Shown piece by piece: positions 49,497 to 58,183 of a DNA stretch of 64,000 nucleotides (position 1 is its first letter; each line of letters starts with the position of its first letter). This DNA comes from VXYL01 sp963666465 (GTDB taxonomy: Bacteria > Pseudomonadota > Gammaproteobacteria > Pseudomonadales > Azotimanducaceae), in NCBI GenBank assembly GCA_963666465.1, contig OY762824.1, positions 868,001 to 932,000 on the forward strand, written 5' to 3'. Made by a program: the position numbers and the translations under genes. The notes beneath the pieces were generated by a model. It did not search any database and was not told the origin of the DNA. It saw nothing but the letters and a program-made list of their open reading frames with translations.

Positions 49497-50779
49497 TCGG
49501 CGCGGGAGCGGCGGACGGCGTCGACTTCGAGGCGGTCGAGACGGCGGCGCGGCGGCTGGCGCTCGAGGTCGTGGGGAGGGCCGTTGCGGCGCGCCTCAAC
49601 GCCGACCGTTCCGACGCGGCCGGGGCGCGGCTGCCGTGCGCGTGCGGCGCGGGCGCCCGCTACGCCGGGCGCAGGCGCAAGACCTTCACCACGGCGCTCG
49701 GTGCGCTCGGGCTGGAGCGTGCCTGGTATCACTGCGACGACTGCGGCGCCGGCTTCGCGCCGCGCGACCGCGAACTCGGCCTGGCCGGCACGGCGCTGTC
49801 GCCGGCGGCGCTGCGCATGACCGGCGTCGCCGCCGGCCGCGTCAGCTTCGCCGAGACGAGCGTCCTGCTGCGCGAACTGGCCGGACTCGACATCGACGCC
49901 AAGTCGGCGGAGCGCCACGCCGAGGCGCTCGGGCGCGAGATCGCCGACGACGAGTTGGCCGTCGTCGCGCCCGAACCCGCCGATGCGCGCACCCTCTATC
50001 TGGGTCTCGACGGCACCGGCGTGCCGGTGCGCAAGGCCGAGACCGCCGGACGCGAGGGCAGGCAGCCCGACGGCTCCGCCAAGACGCGCGAAGCCAGGAT
50101 CGTCGCCGTCTGGTCGGCCGAAACCCGCGATCGGGACGGGCGTCCCGTGCGCGATCCCGGTTCCGCCACCTACGGCGCCGCCATCGAGACCGTCGCCAGC
50201 CGCGACACCGACCCGGAGCCGGCGCCGTTCGCCCGCCGCGTGCTGCGCGAGGCCGCGCGGCGCGGCTTCCAGGACGCCCCGCGCCGCGTCGTCCTCGGCG
50301 ACGGCGCGCCGTGGATCTGGAAGCTCGCCGACGAGCACGCCCCCGGCGCCATCCAGATCGTCGACGTATGGCACGCCAGGGAGCATCTGTCCGAGGTCGG
50401 CAAGGCCATCTACGGCGCCGGCACCGACCTCGCCGACCGGTGGGGGAAGACGCGACACGAAGAACTCGACCAGGGGCGCCTCGACGACATCCTCGACGCC
50501 CTGCGCACCCATGCCGGCTCCTGCGACGAGGCCCGCAGGTGCATCGCCTGCATCGACGGCAACCGCCACCGCATGCGCTACCCGAAGTTCCGCGCCATGG
50601 GCCTGTGCGTCGCCACCGGCGTCGTCGAGGGCGCCTGCAAGAACGCCGTCGGCAGCCGCCTCAAGCGCGGCGGCATGCACTGGACCGTCGACGGCGCAAA
50701 CGCCATCCTGGCCCTGCGATGCGCCATCCTCGGCAACCGCTTCGACGACTTCTGGGAGCGTCGCGCATACCAACAATAG
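49440..50779 (+). CDS. ISKra4-family transposase, expressed by -1 frameshift
   Basis: About 445 residues in the frame entered by shifting back one base at A AAG GGG (49439-49445): ...EKGGFAETVAAEIGG and onward. It has the ISKra4 blocks: a zinc-finger-like CACGAGARY and WYHCDDCGAGFAP, LGLAGTALSPAALRMTG, a DDE region with LYLGLDGTGVPV, VLGDGAPWIWKLADEH with VDVWHAREHL, and the closing GVVEGACKNAVGSRLKRGGMHW. The open frame extends upstream of the slippery site but without a good start, so fusion to the first frame is the natural reading. It catalyses transposition of the enclosing element. Confidence 0.88.
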
Positions 50780-50978
50780 CCGTAATCTCACAAATCTGAC
50801 GTACACCCGGATGGATCCTCCGCGTCGGCCTTGAATCGGAGTTGCGCGATGCCGCCGAGAACGCGGCATTGAAGGCGCAAGATGAGGGCAGCCGTTCATC
50901 GGCGTCCTGCGCGACACCGTGATCCGGTACGACGCCCCTGCGGGCCGGCGGCGTCGGCTTCCGATTGGTCGAGCCTCA

Positions 50979-51065
50979 GTGATAGTCCTTGACACGCATG
51001 TGGTGATCTGGGCGTTGAACGACTCGCCCAGGCTTGGCCCCCGGGCGAGAACGCGCATTGATCGC
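50979..51065 (+). pseudogene. VapC-like PIN toxin, truncated after the first 29 codons
   Basis: From a GTG at 50979 the sequence IVLDTHVVIWALNDSPRLG is a classical VapC PIN-domain start with the first catalytic Asp. After IDRV the frame runs into an 18-bp-arm palindrome (51076-51118) and loses all similarity. Upstream, GVLRDTVIRYDAP and a helical stretch starting RVGLESELRDAAENAALK at about 50820 look like an antitoxin C-terminus in two frames. Together they look like a dead toxin-antitoxin unit. The ISKra4 element lies immediately to the left. Confidence 0.55.
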
Positions 51066-51075
51066 GTTAGGCACC

Positions 51076-51118
51076 CCCTCTCTGGAGGGAGGGAATCTTG
51101 CCCTCCCTCCAGAGAGGG
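51076..51118. repeat. Perfect 18-bp-arm palindrome
   Basis: CCCTCTCTGGAGGGAGGG is followed after 7 bp by its exact inverse complement. It lies between the truncated toxin gene and the end of the importer operon. Longest and most perfect of the GGAGGG-type palindromes. It may act as a transcription stop for the importer operon, though it has no T-tract. Confidence 0.75.
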
Positions 51119-51140
51119 CATAGCTGGCGAACGGACCAGA

Positions 51141-51995
51141 TCATGCGGTGCGGCCGTCGGCGCTTCGACGTCGGAGCCATTCCACCGTCAGGAGCACCAA
51201 CAGGGCGAAGATGATCAACAGCGTTGCCACCGCCAGCAGCGTTGGGCTGATCTGCTCGCGGATGCCGGACCACATTTGACGGGGGATGGTGCGTTGTTCC
51301 AGGCCGCCCATGAAGAGGACGATCACGACCTCGTCGAAGGAGGCGGCGAAAGCGAACAGGGCGCCGGAAGCGACGCCCGGCGCGATGAGGGGAAGTTGCA
51401 CTCGGCGGAATGCGGCGAAGGGACCGGCACCGAGGCTGGCGGCCGCGCGCAGGAGGGTGCGGTCGAAGCCGGTCAGGGTCGCCGTCACCGTTATGACGAC
51501 GAAGGGAGCGCCCAGCGCCGCGTGGGCGAGAATCAGGCCCAGGTGCGTCTGCGCCAGCCCCAGGCTCGAATAGAAGAAGAAAGCGCCGACGCCGACGATG
51601 ATGATTGGCGTCACCATCGGCGACAGCAGGAGTCCCTTCGCCAAGCGGCGAAACGGCATCGCATCGCTCGCGAGGCCGAGGGCGGCGGTGGTGCCGAGAA
51701 CGGTGGCGATTGCGGTGGCGGCGACGCCGATGAGGAGGCTGTTGGCGAGGGCCATGCCCCAACCGTTCTCCGGCACCAGGATGGCCTCGTACCAACGCAG
51801 CGACCAAGCCTCCGGATCGAGCCGCAACATGCCCTCCGTGAAGGTGAAATAGGGCTCGGCGTTGAAGCTGAGCGGCACGATGACCAAGATGGGCGCGATC
51901 AGGAACACGAACCCGGCCCCGCACAGGGTCAGATAGCCGCGCCGCCCCAGCCGACGAGCCAGCGGCAAGCGAACCGGGTCCTCCGCCCCAGCCAC
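51141..51995 (-). CDS. PotC-type ABC importer permease
   Basis: 284 residues with six membrane segments and the binding-protein-dependent permease signature EAA region: ATLTGFDRTLLRAAASLGAGPFAAFRRVQLPLIAPG. The opening (AGFVFLIAPILVIVPLSFN) and the later FFFYSSLGLAQTHLGLILAH are typical of PotC/YdcV permeases for spermidine, putrescine or related small cations. It follows the PotB-type permease almost directly (1-bp gap). The operon lacks an adjacent periplasmic binding protein. Confidence 0.88.
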   Translation of the reverse strand: MAGAEDPVRLPLARRLGRRGYLTLCGAGFVFLIAPILVIVPLSFNAEPYFTFTEGMLRLDPEAWSLRWYEAILVPENGWGMALANSLLIGVAATAIATVLGTTAALGLASDAMPFRRLAKGLLLSPMVTPIIIVGVGAFFFYSSLGLAQTHLGLILAHAALGAPFVVITVTATLTGFDRTLLRAAASLGAGPFAAFRRVQLPLIAPGVASGALFAFAASFDEVVIVLFMGGLEQRTIPRQMWSGIREQISPTLLAVATLLIIFALLVLLTVEWLRRRSADGRTA

Positions 51996-51996
51996 C

Positions 51997-53214
51997 CTAG
52001 CCCAGCCTCATCTTGTCGATGCCCACGAAACGGTCGTAGATGAGATAGAGCGCCAGAACCGCCAGCAGCAGCACGCCACCCAGCGCCGCCGCCAGCCCCC
52101 AGTTGAGCGAGGTCTGCATGTGGTGGGCGATCATGTTGGAGATGAGCTGGCCGCTCTGGCCACCCACCAGAGCCGGAGTGATGTAGTAGCCGATGGCGAG
52201 GATGAACACCAACAGCGACCCCGCCGCCACCCCAGGCAGCGACTGCGGCCAATACACCCGCAGGAATGCCTGGGTTGGCGTCGCGCCGAGCGATGCGGCC
52301 GCGTCCATGTGGACCCGCGGAATCGACCGCATCACCGAATACAGCGGCAACACCATGAACGGCAGCAGCACATGGGTCATGGCCACGAACGTGCCGGTCA
52401 TGTTGTAGATCAAGGACAGGCGAGCACTGTCTGGCACCAGCCCGATCCAGACGAGCATGTCGTTGACGATGCCCTGCTGCTGCAGCAACACGATCCACGC
52501 GGTGGTGCGCACGAGCAGGGAAGTCCAAAACGGCACCAGCACAAGCAGCAACAGCATCCGCGACGTGCCGGCGGACGCATTGGCGATGAGGTGCGCCAGC
52601 GGATAGCCGATCGAGAGGCACAGGAACGTCACGCCCACGCTGACGACAAGGGTGCGGCTGAAGAGGGAAACATAGATGCGCCGTTCCGGCTGCTGCTGCA
52701 CCACCTCCCCGTTCGCGTCTCGGTCCAAGTCCAGCGCGTTGAGATAGTGGCGGTCCGTGAACCGTTCACCGGCGGCACGGATGGCTTGCCACGTCTCCGG
52801 CCTATCCCACGCATCGTCGATCTCGGGCAGCAGTTGCCGCCATGACTCCCCCGCCTCCGCGCGGGACTCGAACCTTGCGACCCGACGGGCGGTCTTGACG
52901 ATGACGCTCCGCATCCCGCTCTCGCGGCGGTTGATGCGGGTTGCCGCCGGCCCGATCTGCCGCGTCTCGCGCGCCGCCGGCAGTTCCCGGGCTATGGCTT
53001 CGAAGGCCGCCTCCGGTGGCAGTCCGCCGCTCCATTCGCCCTCAAGTGCCCGCATGGTCTCCGGCAAGGCATCCGCCACGACCGGCTCGTACACGCTGCG
53101 CGTGAGCAGGTTGCCAAGGGGCGCGACGAACGAAAGGAAGATGAACGCCACCAATGGCAACGCCAAGCCACCAGCCCGCAGCCGGCGCGCCGTTTGGTTC
53201 GGCTCCAGCTTCAC
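51997..53214 (-). CDS. PotB-type ABC importer permease with large periplasmic insert
   Basis: 405 residues from a GTG at 53214, chosen because this GTG would have overlapped the original potA-type stop as GTGA and sits at the edge of the 155-bp duplication. After the first membrane helix (LALPLVAFIFLSFVAPLGNLL) there is an extra domain of about 150 residues (including ARRVARFESRAEAGESWRQL and FTDRHYLNALDLDRDANGEV), then five helices and the EAA loop MDAAASLGATPTQAFLRVYWPQSLPG. The insert is longer than in E. coli PotB but known in related permeases. Substrate probably polyamine-like; unproven. Confidence 0.87.
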   Translation of the reverse strand: MKLEPNQTARRLRAGGLALPLVAFIFLSFVAPLGNLLTRSVYEPVVADALPETMRALEGEWSGGLPPEAAFEAIARELPAARETRQIGPAATRINRRESGMRSVIVKTARRVARFESRAEAGESWRQLLPEIDDAWDRPETWQAIRAAGERFTDRHYLNALDLDRDANGEVVQQQPERRIYVSLFSRTLVVSVGVTFLCLSIGYPLAHLIANASAGTSRMLLLLVLVPFWTSLLVRTTAWIVLLQQQGIVNDMLVWIGLVPDSARLSLIYNMTGTFVAMTHVLLPFMVLPLYSVMRSIPRVHMDAAASLGATPTQAFLRVYWPQSLPGVAAGSLLVFILAIGYYITPALVGGQSGQLISNMIAHHMQTSLNWGLAAALGGVLLLAVLALYLIYDRFVGIDKMRLG

Positions 53215-53519
53215 CCGACGGTCGGTGCTTCGGCTGCGGCTTCGAGGGCGCGGCAATTGAGGGCCGCCCAGCCGACGCGCACCCGATCCCCTTCGAGCAC
53301 CCCGCCTTGCCCGGTCACGTTCGGAATCTTGGCAACGAGGTCCGTCATCTCGCCAATGCCGAGGTTCACCCGACGGTCGGTGCTTCGGCTGCGGCTTCGA
53401 GGGCGCGGCAATTGAGGGCCGCCCAGCCGACGCGCACCCGATCCCCTTCGAGCACCCCGCCTTGCCCGGTCACGTTCGGAATCTTGGCAACGAGGTCCGT
53501 CATCTCGCCAATGCCGAGG
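53210..53519. repeat. 155-bp direct tandem duplication
   Basis: The unit beginning TTCACCCGACGGTCGG occurs at 53210 and again at 53365; the next unit would start at 53520, where the sequence diverges after TTCACCCG. The copies appear identical over the bases I compared. The right copy is the 3' end of the ATPase gene; the left copy is an orphan duplicate of those last roughly 51 codons between ATPase and permease genes. Confidence 0.9.
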
Positions 53520-54478
53520 TTCACCCGCAAGTGATCGCCGAGGAAGGTGATGTCATCCACCGTGGCTTCGAACTCGTTGGCGTAGAGTCCGGCCGGAGCG
53601 TCCACGCCAATCCGTTCCGGACGAATCGCCATGGTGGTGCGCTCGCCGGCTTCGAGCGGGGCGATGCAGGCGGCGCGCACGGCGACGCCGCCCACGTCCA
53701 CGTCGCAGAAACCTTGGTGCAACGCCGTCACGGTGCCATGCACGAGGTTGTTCTCGCCGATGAAGCGGGCCACGAAGGCGCGCTCCGGTTCTTCGTAGAG
53801 CACTTCCGGCGGGTCGATCTGCTCGACGCGGCCATCGTTGAAGACGGCCACCCGATCCGACAGCACCATCGCCTCCTGCTGATCGTGCGTGACATACACC
53901 ACGGTGACGCCCAGTTCGCGCTGGATGCGGCGAATCTCGTATTGCATTTCCTCGCGCAGGCGTCGATCCAGCGCACCAAGCGGCTCGTCCATCAGCACGA
54001 GCTCCGGCTCGAACACCAAGGCGCGCGCGATGGCGACGCGCTGCTGCTGGCCCCCGGAGAGCTGTCCGGGACGACGAGTCTCCATCCCCTCCAGGCGCAC
54101 CAGCCGCAAGGCGCGCTCGACACGCTCGGCCCGCTCCGCCGGCGCCATGCCACGCACCTCCAACGGAAACGCCAGGTTGCCCGCCACGGTCATGTGCGGA
54201 AACAGGGCGTAGTTCTGGAACACGACACCGATGCCGCGCTTGTCCGGCGGCAAGTCCTGCACCGACTCGCCGTCGATGCGGATGGTGCCTTCGGTGGCGC
54301 CCTCGAACCCGGCCAGCATCATCAGGCACGTGGTCTTGCCGGAGCCAGACGGGCCGAGCAGCGTCAGAAACTCCCCCCGCCGCACTTCGAGATCGAGGCC
54401 ATGCACAACCCAAGTGCTGCCGTCGTAGCTCTTGCGCACGCCTTCATAGACAACGTGGGTGTCGGACTGCACTTGCAT
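53366..54478 (-). CDS. PotA-type ABC importer ATPase
   Basis: 370 residues from the ATG at 54478. N-terminal ATPase with GPSGSGKTT, Q-loop VVFQNYALFPHMTV, signature LSGGQQQRVAIARAL, Walker B LVLMDEPLGALDRRLRE and H-loop VTHD. A C-terminal TOBE domain (NNLVHGTVTALHQGF, IRPERIGVDAPAGLYANEF) fits the spermidine/putrescine and iron(III) importer group. It ends with the stop at 53366 inside the right copy of the tandem duplication, so its C-terminus is complete despite the duplication. It energises the two permeases encoded downstream. Confidence 0.92.
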   Translation of the reverse strand: MQVQSDTHVVYEGVRKSYDGSTWVVHGLDLEVRRGEFLTLLGPSGSGKTTCLMMLAGFEGATEGTIRIDGESVQDLPPDKRGIGVVFQNYALFPHMTVAGNLAFPLEVRGMAPAERAERVERALRLVRLEGMETRRPGQLSGGQQQRVAIARALVFEPELVLMDEPLGALDRRLREEMQYEIRRIQRELGVTVVYVTHDQQEAMVLSDRVAVFNDGRVEQIDPPEVLYEEPERAFVARFIGENNLVHGTVTALHQGFCDVDVGGVAVRAACIAPLEAGERTTMAIRPERIGVDAPAGLYANEFEATVDDITFLGDHLRVNLGIGEMTDLVAKIPNVTGQGGVLEGDRVRVGWAALNCRALEAAAEAPTVG

Positions 54479-54550
54479 CCTCCGCAAGAGGGCAATGAGG
54501 GAGGGTACGCGGCGCCTGCGACCTCGACCAAGGCTCCCCAATCCGCACCA

Positions 54551-55294
54551 CTATACGAGAGCCGGAGCCTCCGGTGGCGGCTCCGCGAGCAGCGCCTTCC
54601 GCTCGTTCAGCCGCCGACGCCGATCCTTCCAATCCGGCAGGCTGCACTGCATCAGGGCGTGGAAGGCGGGGCCGTGATTGAGGTGCTCGAGGTGGCAAAG
54701 CTCATGCACCAGCACATAGTCGATCAACTCGTCAGTCAGCTTCACCAGATGCGTGTTGAGCGAAAGCCGACCGCTCGCCGAGCAGCTTCCCCACTGTGCC
54801 CGCATGTAGCTGTGTCGCCACACGGGCACCCGCGCCACCCACGGCAGGGACGGCCATGTCGCGGTCAGGCGCTCCGCCAACACCTCCGCCGCCTCGCGCG
54901 CATACCAAAGCCAAACGCGACGCTTCGTGTCGCGCTGTGGCGCGATCAGCATTTCGCCCTCGCGCCGCACCTCGCCGTCGGGAGCGGTTCGCAGGCACAA
55001 CGGGCGGCCGCGGTGCAGCAGGATCGCGCCATCCACATACTGGCTCGGAAAGCCGGAGTCCTTGGCCTCGGTCTGGTGAACATTGCGCAGAACCCAGCGC
55101 CGATGGTCGTGCAACACCTGCCGCACCTCGCTGAGGGCAACGCCCAGCGGCACCTCCACGTGCAGCGTGCCGTCCTGGTCGAAGGAAATGCCCATGCGCG
55201 TGCGGCGGCGGGGGTTCCATCCCACCTCGACATCCATGTCGCCGAACAGATCGTCGGACGGCCATCGGAAGCGCTGTCGTTTGTGTCGTGCCAT
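54551..55294 (-). CDS. YgjP/UPF0758-type zinc metalloprotease-like hydrolase (DUF45)
   Basis: 247 residues from the ATG at 55294. The N-terminal half has beta strands with RMGISFDQDGTLHVEVPLG, and the C-terminal half has the zinc site HELCHLEHLNHGPAFHALM (H-E-x2-H-x3-H-x-H-type) preceded by MRAQWGSCSASGRLSLN. This is the YgjP-like M48-related family (DUF45), of unknown substrate. It is divergent from the small transcription unit at 55334-55480. An in-frame extension to 55408 would read through that unit, so I chose the later ATG. Confidence 0.88.
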   Translation of the reverse strand: MARHKRQRFRWPSDDLFGDMDVEVGWNPRRRTRMGISFDQDGTLHVEVPLGVALSEVRQVLHDHRRWVLRNVHQTEAKDSGFPSQYVDGAILLHRGRPLCLRTAPDGEVRREGEMLIAPQRDTKRRVWLWYAREAAEVLAERLTATWPSLPWVARVPVWRHSYMRAQWGSCSASGRLSLNTHLVKLTDELIDYVLVHELCHLEHLNHGPAFHALMQCSLPDWKDRRRRLNERKALLAEPPPEAPALV

Positions 55295-55333
55295 GACCGC
55301 TTTGTACTGCCATGCGACCCACAACGAAAAGGC

Positions 55334-55360
55334 TTGACAGCGGCGGAATTGTGGTATGTT
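55334..55360 (+). promoter_or_regulatory. Probable sigma-70 promoter of a tiny transcription unit
   Basis: TTGACA at 55334-55339 and TATGTT at 55355-55360 with 15 bp between, a perfect -35 box with a fair -10 and a slightly short spacer. It is followed within 20-30 bp by a very strong Shine-Dalgarno sequence and, 90 bp on, by a terminator. Confidence 0.5.
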
Positions 55361-55397
55361 CCCGCGCCGTGTCGGGCGGATAGAAAGGAGGTGATCT

Positions 55398-55430
55398 GTG
55401 CAATCCATTGTTGAGGGTGTCGTCTCCTGA
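55398..55430 (+). CDS. 10-codon mini-frame behind an extreme Shine-Dalgarno
   Basis: GTG at 55398 through TGA at 55430 encodes MQSIVEGVVS. The preceding AGAAAGGAGGTGATC (55382-55396) is complementary to essentially the whole 3' end of 16S rRNA, far stronger than any other ribosome site in the window. The stop codon lies in CTCCTGA, whose CTCC could pair with GGAG of the Shine-Dalgarno, and GGGTG...CACCC can form a stem across the end of the frame. I do not recognise the peptide. It may be a leader peptide or a structured small RNA that binds ribosomes. Confidence 0.5.
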   Translation: MQSIVEGVVS

Positions 55431-55450
55431 CGGCACCCGATTCAATCCTC

Positions 55451-55480
55451 GGGGCGGCCTTCGGGCCGCCCCGATCTTTT
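55451..55480 (+). terminator. Strong intrinsic terminator
   Basis: Perfect stem GGGGCGGCC-ttc-GGGCCGCCCC followed by GATCTTTTC. It ends the short unit that starts at 55334. No gene follows within 145 bp on this strand; the region 55481-55626 holds only a GGAGGCTTCTTC-type hairpin (about 55523-55548) and no gene. Confidence 0.85.
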
Positions 55481-55626
55481 CTGGTCCGGGAAACCTTGCT
55501 TGAGCGCAACGGCGGCCCAGCCCCCCCTCCGAAGAAGCCAGGAGGCTTCTTCGACTCCCCCAAGGGGGAGTGATGGAAGAAGGGCCCTCGCTTCCCAGGA
55601 GGGAGGCGCGTCATTGGTGCCGCCGA

Positions 55627-56619
55627 TCAGCGCAACCGCCCCGGAATCTCCACGGCTTTCCCTTCCCGCTCGGCGATGTACGCAGCTTCCATCACCTCCG
55701 TCAGCGCCACCGCATCGGCCATGCCAAAGTCCGCCGGCGTGCCGTCAAGGCAGGCATCGATCCATTGGTCCACAGGCCTTGGCCTCGCCGCCGGCAGGGC
55801 CTTCGGCGCGTGCCATCCCTCGACATCGAGATGGCGCGAGCGTACCTGCGCCCCCTCCGCAGGCGAGAGCATCCGAAACGCGCCCTCCGTGCCGTCCATC
55901 TCCACGGCGTAGCTTCCGGAACTTGCGAACGACGTTTCGTTGACGGCAATGGCGCCGCCCTCGAACTCGATCACCGACACGGCGTTGTCGTCCACGGCCC
56001 GCCCGGTGACTGTGCTGAACACGCTCGCAACGCGGCGCGGCTGGCCAAGCAGCCAGCGCGCCAGGTACATGCCGTGGGCGCCCAAGTCCATCATCGCCCC
56101 GCCGCCGCAGGCTTCGGCGTCGTAGAAGTGTTCCGGCAGCCAGTCTCGCACCGCCCCGTCGTGAGCGATCCGCACGCGCAGAGCGGTCACGCGGCCGAGC
56201 AGGCCCTCGTCCAGCGCCTGCTTCGCATACAGGATGTCCGGGGCGCAGCGGCGCGGGAACGAAATGCAGAACGCGACGCCGGCCGTCGCGACCGCGGCAG
56301 CGATTCGCTCGGCATGGGCAACGGTGGTTGCCAACACCTTCTCGGTGAAGATGTGCTTGCCGGCCTCGGCAGCGCGCACCATCACGTCGGGGTGCATGTC
56401 CGTGGGCGTGGTGACGCTCACGGCATCGATGTCGTCTCGCCCCAGGATCCGGTTCAGGTCCGGCTCGAACGGCACACCGAGCTCCTCGGCCCAAGCAGCG
56501 CCAAGGTCAGGACATTCGTCCCACACCGCCGCCAACTCCGCACGATCATTGGCCACCACCTCACCCGCATACTGACCAGCATGGACATGCCAGCGACTCA
56601 AAACCGCAACTCGCAACAT
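55627..56619 (-). CDS. Gfo/Idh/MocA-family oxidoreductase
   Basis: 330 residues. An N-terminal Rossmann domain (LRVAVLSRWHVHAGQYAG, then VTTPTDMHPDVMVRAAEAGKH) is followed by the catalytic EK in IFTEKVLATT (usually EKP in the family) and a C-terminal alpha/beta domain with GGGAMMDLGAHGMYLARWLLG. It would oxidise or reduce a sugar or inositol with NAD(P). The neighbour mmsA, 39 bp upstream on the same strand, suggests a role in inositol or valine-type catabolism, but the sugar is not known. The EKP proline is replaced by valine. Confidence 0.88.
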   Translation of the reverse strand: MLRVAVLSRWHVHAGQYAGEVVANDRAELAAVWDECPDLGAAWAEELGVPFEPDLNRILGRDDIDAVSVTTPTDMHPDVMVRAAEAGKHIFTEKVLATTVAHAERIAAAVATAGVAFCISFPRRCAPDILYAKQALDEGLLGRVTALRVRIAHDGAVRDWLPEHFYDAEACGGGAMMDLGAHGMYLARWLLGQPRRVASVFSTVTGRAVDDNAVSVIEFEGGAIAVNETSFASSGSYAVEMDGTEGAFRMLSPAEGAQVRSRHLDVEGWHAPKALPAARPRPVDQWIDACLDGTPADFGMADAVALTEVMEAAYIAEREGKAVEIPGRLR

Positions 56620-56658
56620 GGAACCCTCCTTGCAGCAGTGACCGGCCAGAAGCCGCCC

Positions 56659-58164
56659 TTACCTCAGCCCAATGGTCATGTTCGGCGACGGGGCCGAAGG
56701 TTCGTCGAACCAGCGTGCCGTGACCGTCTTGGTTTCCGTGTAGAAGCGCACCGCCTGCTTGCCGTAGGCGTGCAGGTCGCCGAAGAAGGAGTCTTTCCAG
56801 CCGGTGAAGGAGAAGAACGGCAGGGGCACCGGGATGGGGACGTTGATGCCCACCTGGCCGACCTCGATCTCGTGCTGGAACTTGCGGGCGCTCGCGCCGC
56901 TTGAGGTAAACAGCGACACGCCGTTGCCGAACGGGCTGGCGTTGATGAGGTCGACGGCATCGTCGAGCGTGTCGGCGGCGAGGGTCATCAGCACCGGCCC
57001 GAAGATCTCGTCCCGGTAGATCGACATCTCCGGCGTCACGTCCGCGAACAGCGTCGGCCCCACCCAGTTCCCGTCCGGATAGCCGTTCACGCGACATTCA
57101 CTGCCGTCCAGCACACAGCGGGCGCCTTCCTCCTTCCCCGCCGCGATGTAGCGAAGAATCCGCTCCCGCGCCGCGACGCTGATCTGCGGGCCGTAGCCCG
57201 CATCTGGGTCATCGCTGACGCCCGGTCGCACCGCTGCCATGGCCGCAGCAAGGTCGTCGAGCCAGTCCCTGGCATCGCCCACCAGCACCGCTGCACTGAT
57301 GGCCATGCAGCGCTGTCCCGCCGCTCCGCAAGCCGCGCCGACCAAGCTCGAAATGGCCTGTTCGCGGTTCGCGTCCGGCATCACCACGAGATGGTTCTTC
57401 GCGCCGGCCAATGCCTGCACGCGCTTCAGCGCCGCCGTGCCCGTGCGATACACATGCTTCGCCACCGGCACCGATCCAACAAAGCTCACCGCCCGGATGT
57501 CGGGATGCCCCAGGAGCCCATCCACTTGCTCGCGCCCGCCATGCACCACCTGCACGAGCCCCTCCGGCGCCCCCGCCTCCGTGAGCAACTCCATCAGGAA
57601 CATCGGCGTCATGGGATCCTGTTCGGACGGCTTTATCACGAAGGCGTTGCCGCACGCCACCGCGATGGGGAACATCCACAGCGGAATCATGGCCGGGAAA
57701 TTGAATGGCGTGATGCCGGCACAGACGCCGAGCGGCTGGACGATGCTGTAGGTGTCGATGCGCCGTGCAACGTTCTCCACCAACTCGCCCATAACGAGGT
57801 TCGGAATGCTGCAGGCGTGCTCCACCACCTCGATGCCGCGCCACACCTCTCCCATTGCATCCTCGTGCGTCTTGCCGGTCTCGCGAGAGAGCACGCAGGC
57901 GATGTTTTCCTGCCGCGCCTTGAGGATTTCCTGGTACTTCAGCATCAGTCGCGCCCGCTCCGGCACCGACACGTCGCGCCACGATTCGTAAGCCTTGCGC
58001 GCGCCTTGCACCGCCTGATCGAGCTCGGCCGGCGTCGCAAAGGGAACCTGGCAAAGCACCTCTTGGGTCGCGGGATTCGTCACCGGAATCGCCTCGCCCT
58101 GGCTCGCCACCACCTTGCCGCCCAGGAACATCCCCAGTCGATCTTCACCGTTGTTCACCTGCAT
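56659..58164 (-). CDS. mmsA: Methylmalonate-semialdehyde dehydrogenase (acylating)
   Basis: 501 residues, typical for this CoA-dependent ALDH. It has ITPFNFPAMIPLWMFPIA, AVSFVGSVPVAKHVY, AGAKNHLVVMPDAN (the family hallmark), the catalytic Cys in AAGQRCMAISAAVLVG, FGPVLMTLAADTLDDAVDLIN and FFSFTGWKDSFFGDLHAYGKQ. It converts methylmalonate or malonate semialdehyde to propionyl-CoA or acetyl-CoA in valine, pyrimidine or inositol breakdown. It sits between ung and the Gfo/Idh gene in a minus-strand run starting at prfB. Confidence 0.96.
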   Translation of the reverse strand: MQVNNGEDRLGMFLGGKVVASQGEAIPVTNPATQEVLCQVPFATPAELDQAVQGARKAYESWRDVSVPERARLMLKYQEILKARQENIACVLSRETGKTHEDAMGEVWRGIEVVEHACSIPNLVMGELVENVARRIDTYSIVQPLGVCAGITPFNFPAMIPLWMFPIAVACGNAFVIKPSEQDPMTPMFLMELLTEAGAPEGLVQVVHGGREQVDGLLGHPDIRAVSFVGSVPVAKHVYRTGTAALKRVQALAGAKNHLVVMPDANREQAISSLVGAACGAAGQRCMAISAAVLVGDARDWLDDLAAAMAAVRPGVSDDPDAGYGPQISVAARERILRYIAAGKEEGARCVLDGSECRVNGYPDGNWVGPTLFADVTPEMSIYRDEIFGPVLMTLAADTLDDAVDLINASPFGNGVSLFTSSGASARKFQHEIEVGQVGINVPIPVPLPFFSFTGWKDSFFGDLHAYGKQAVRFYTETKTVTARWFDEPSAPSPNMTIGLR

Positions 58165-58183
58165 CCCGCGAGTCCCTCCTCCG

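Larger units (their letters stand above)
48968..50808 (+). mobile_element. Intact ISKra4-family insertion sequence with 9-bp target duplication
   Basis: The left end begins GGGTGCACGTCAGATTTGTG at 48968. The right end read inward begins GGGTGTACGTCAGATTTGTG from 50808, so the inverted repeats match at all but one of the first 20 positions. The element is flanked by the direct repeat GGATGGATC at 48959-48967 and 50809-50817. It carries two overlapping plus-strand frames. An inverted repeat CTGACAG...CTGTCAG at 49034-49054 precedes the first gene. Unbroken ends and target duplication imply a fairly recent insertion. Confidence 0.9.

Noticed and set aside
52855..52895. tRNA-like 3' end (GCGGGACTCGAACC) on the minus strand
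   Set aside because: It lies within the well-supported PotB-type permease gene and no acceptor or anticodon arms can be folded.
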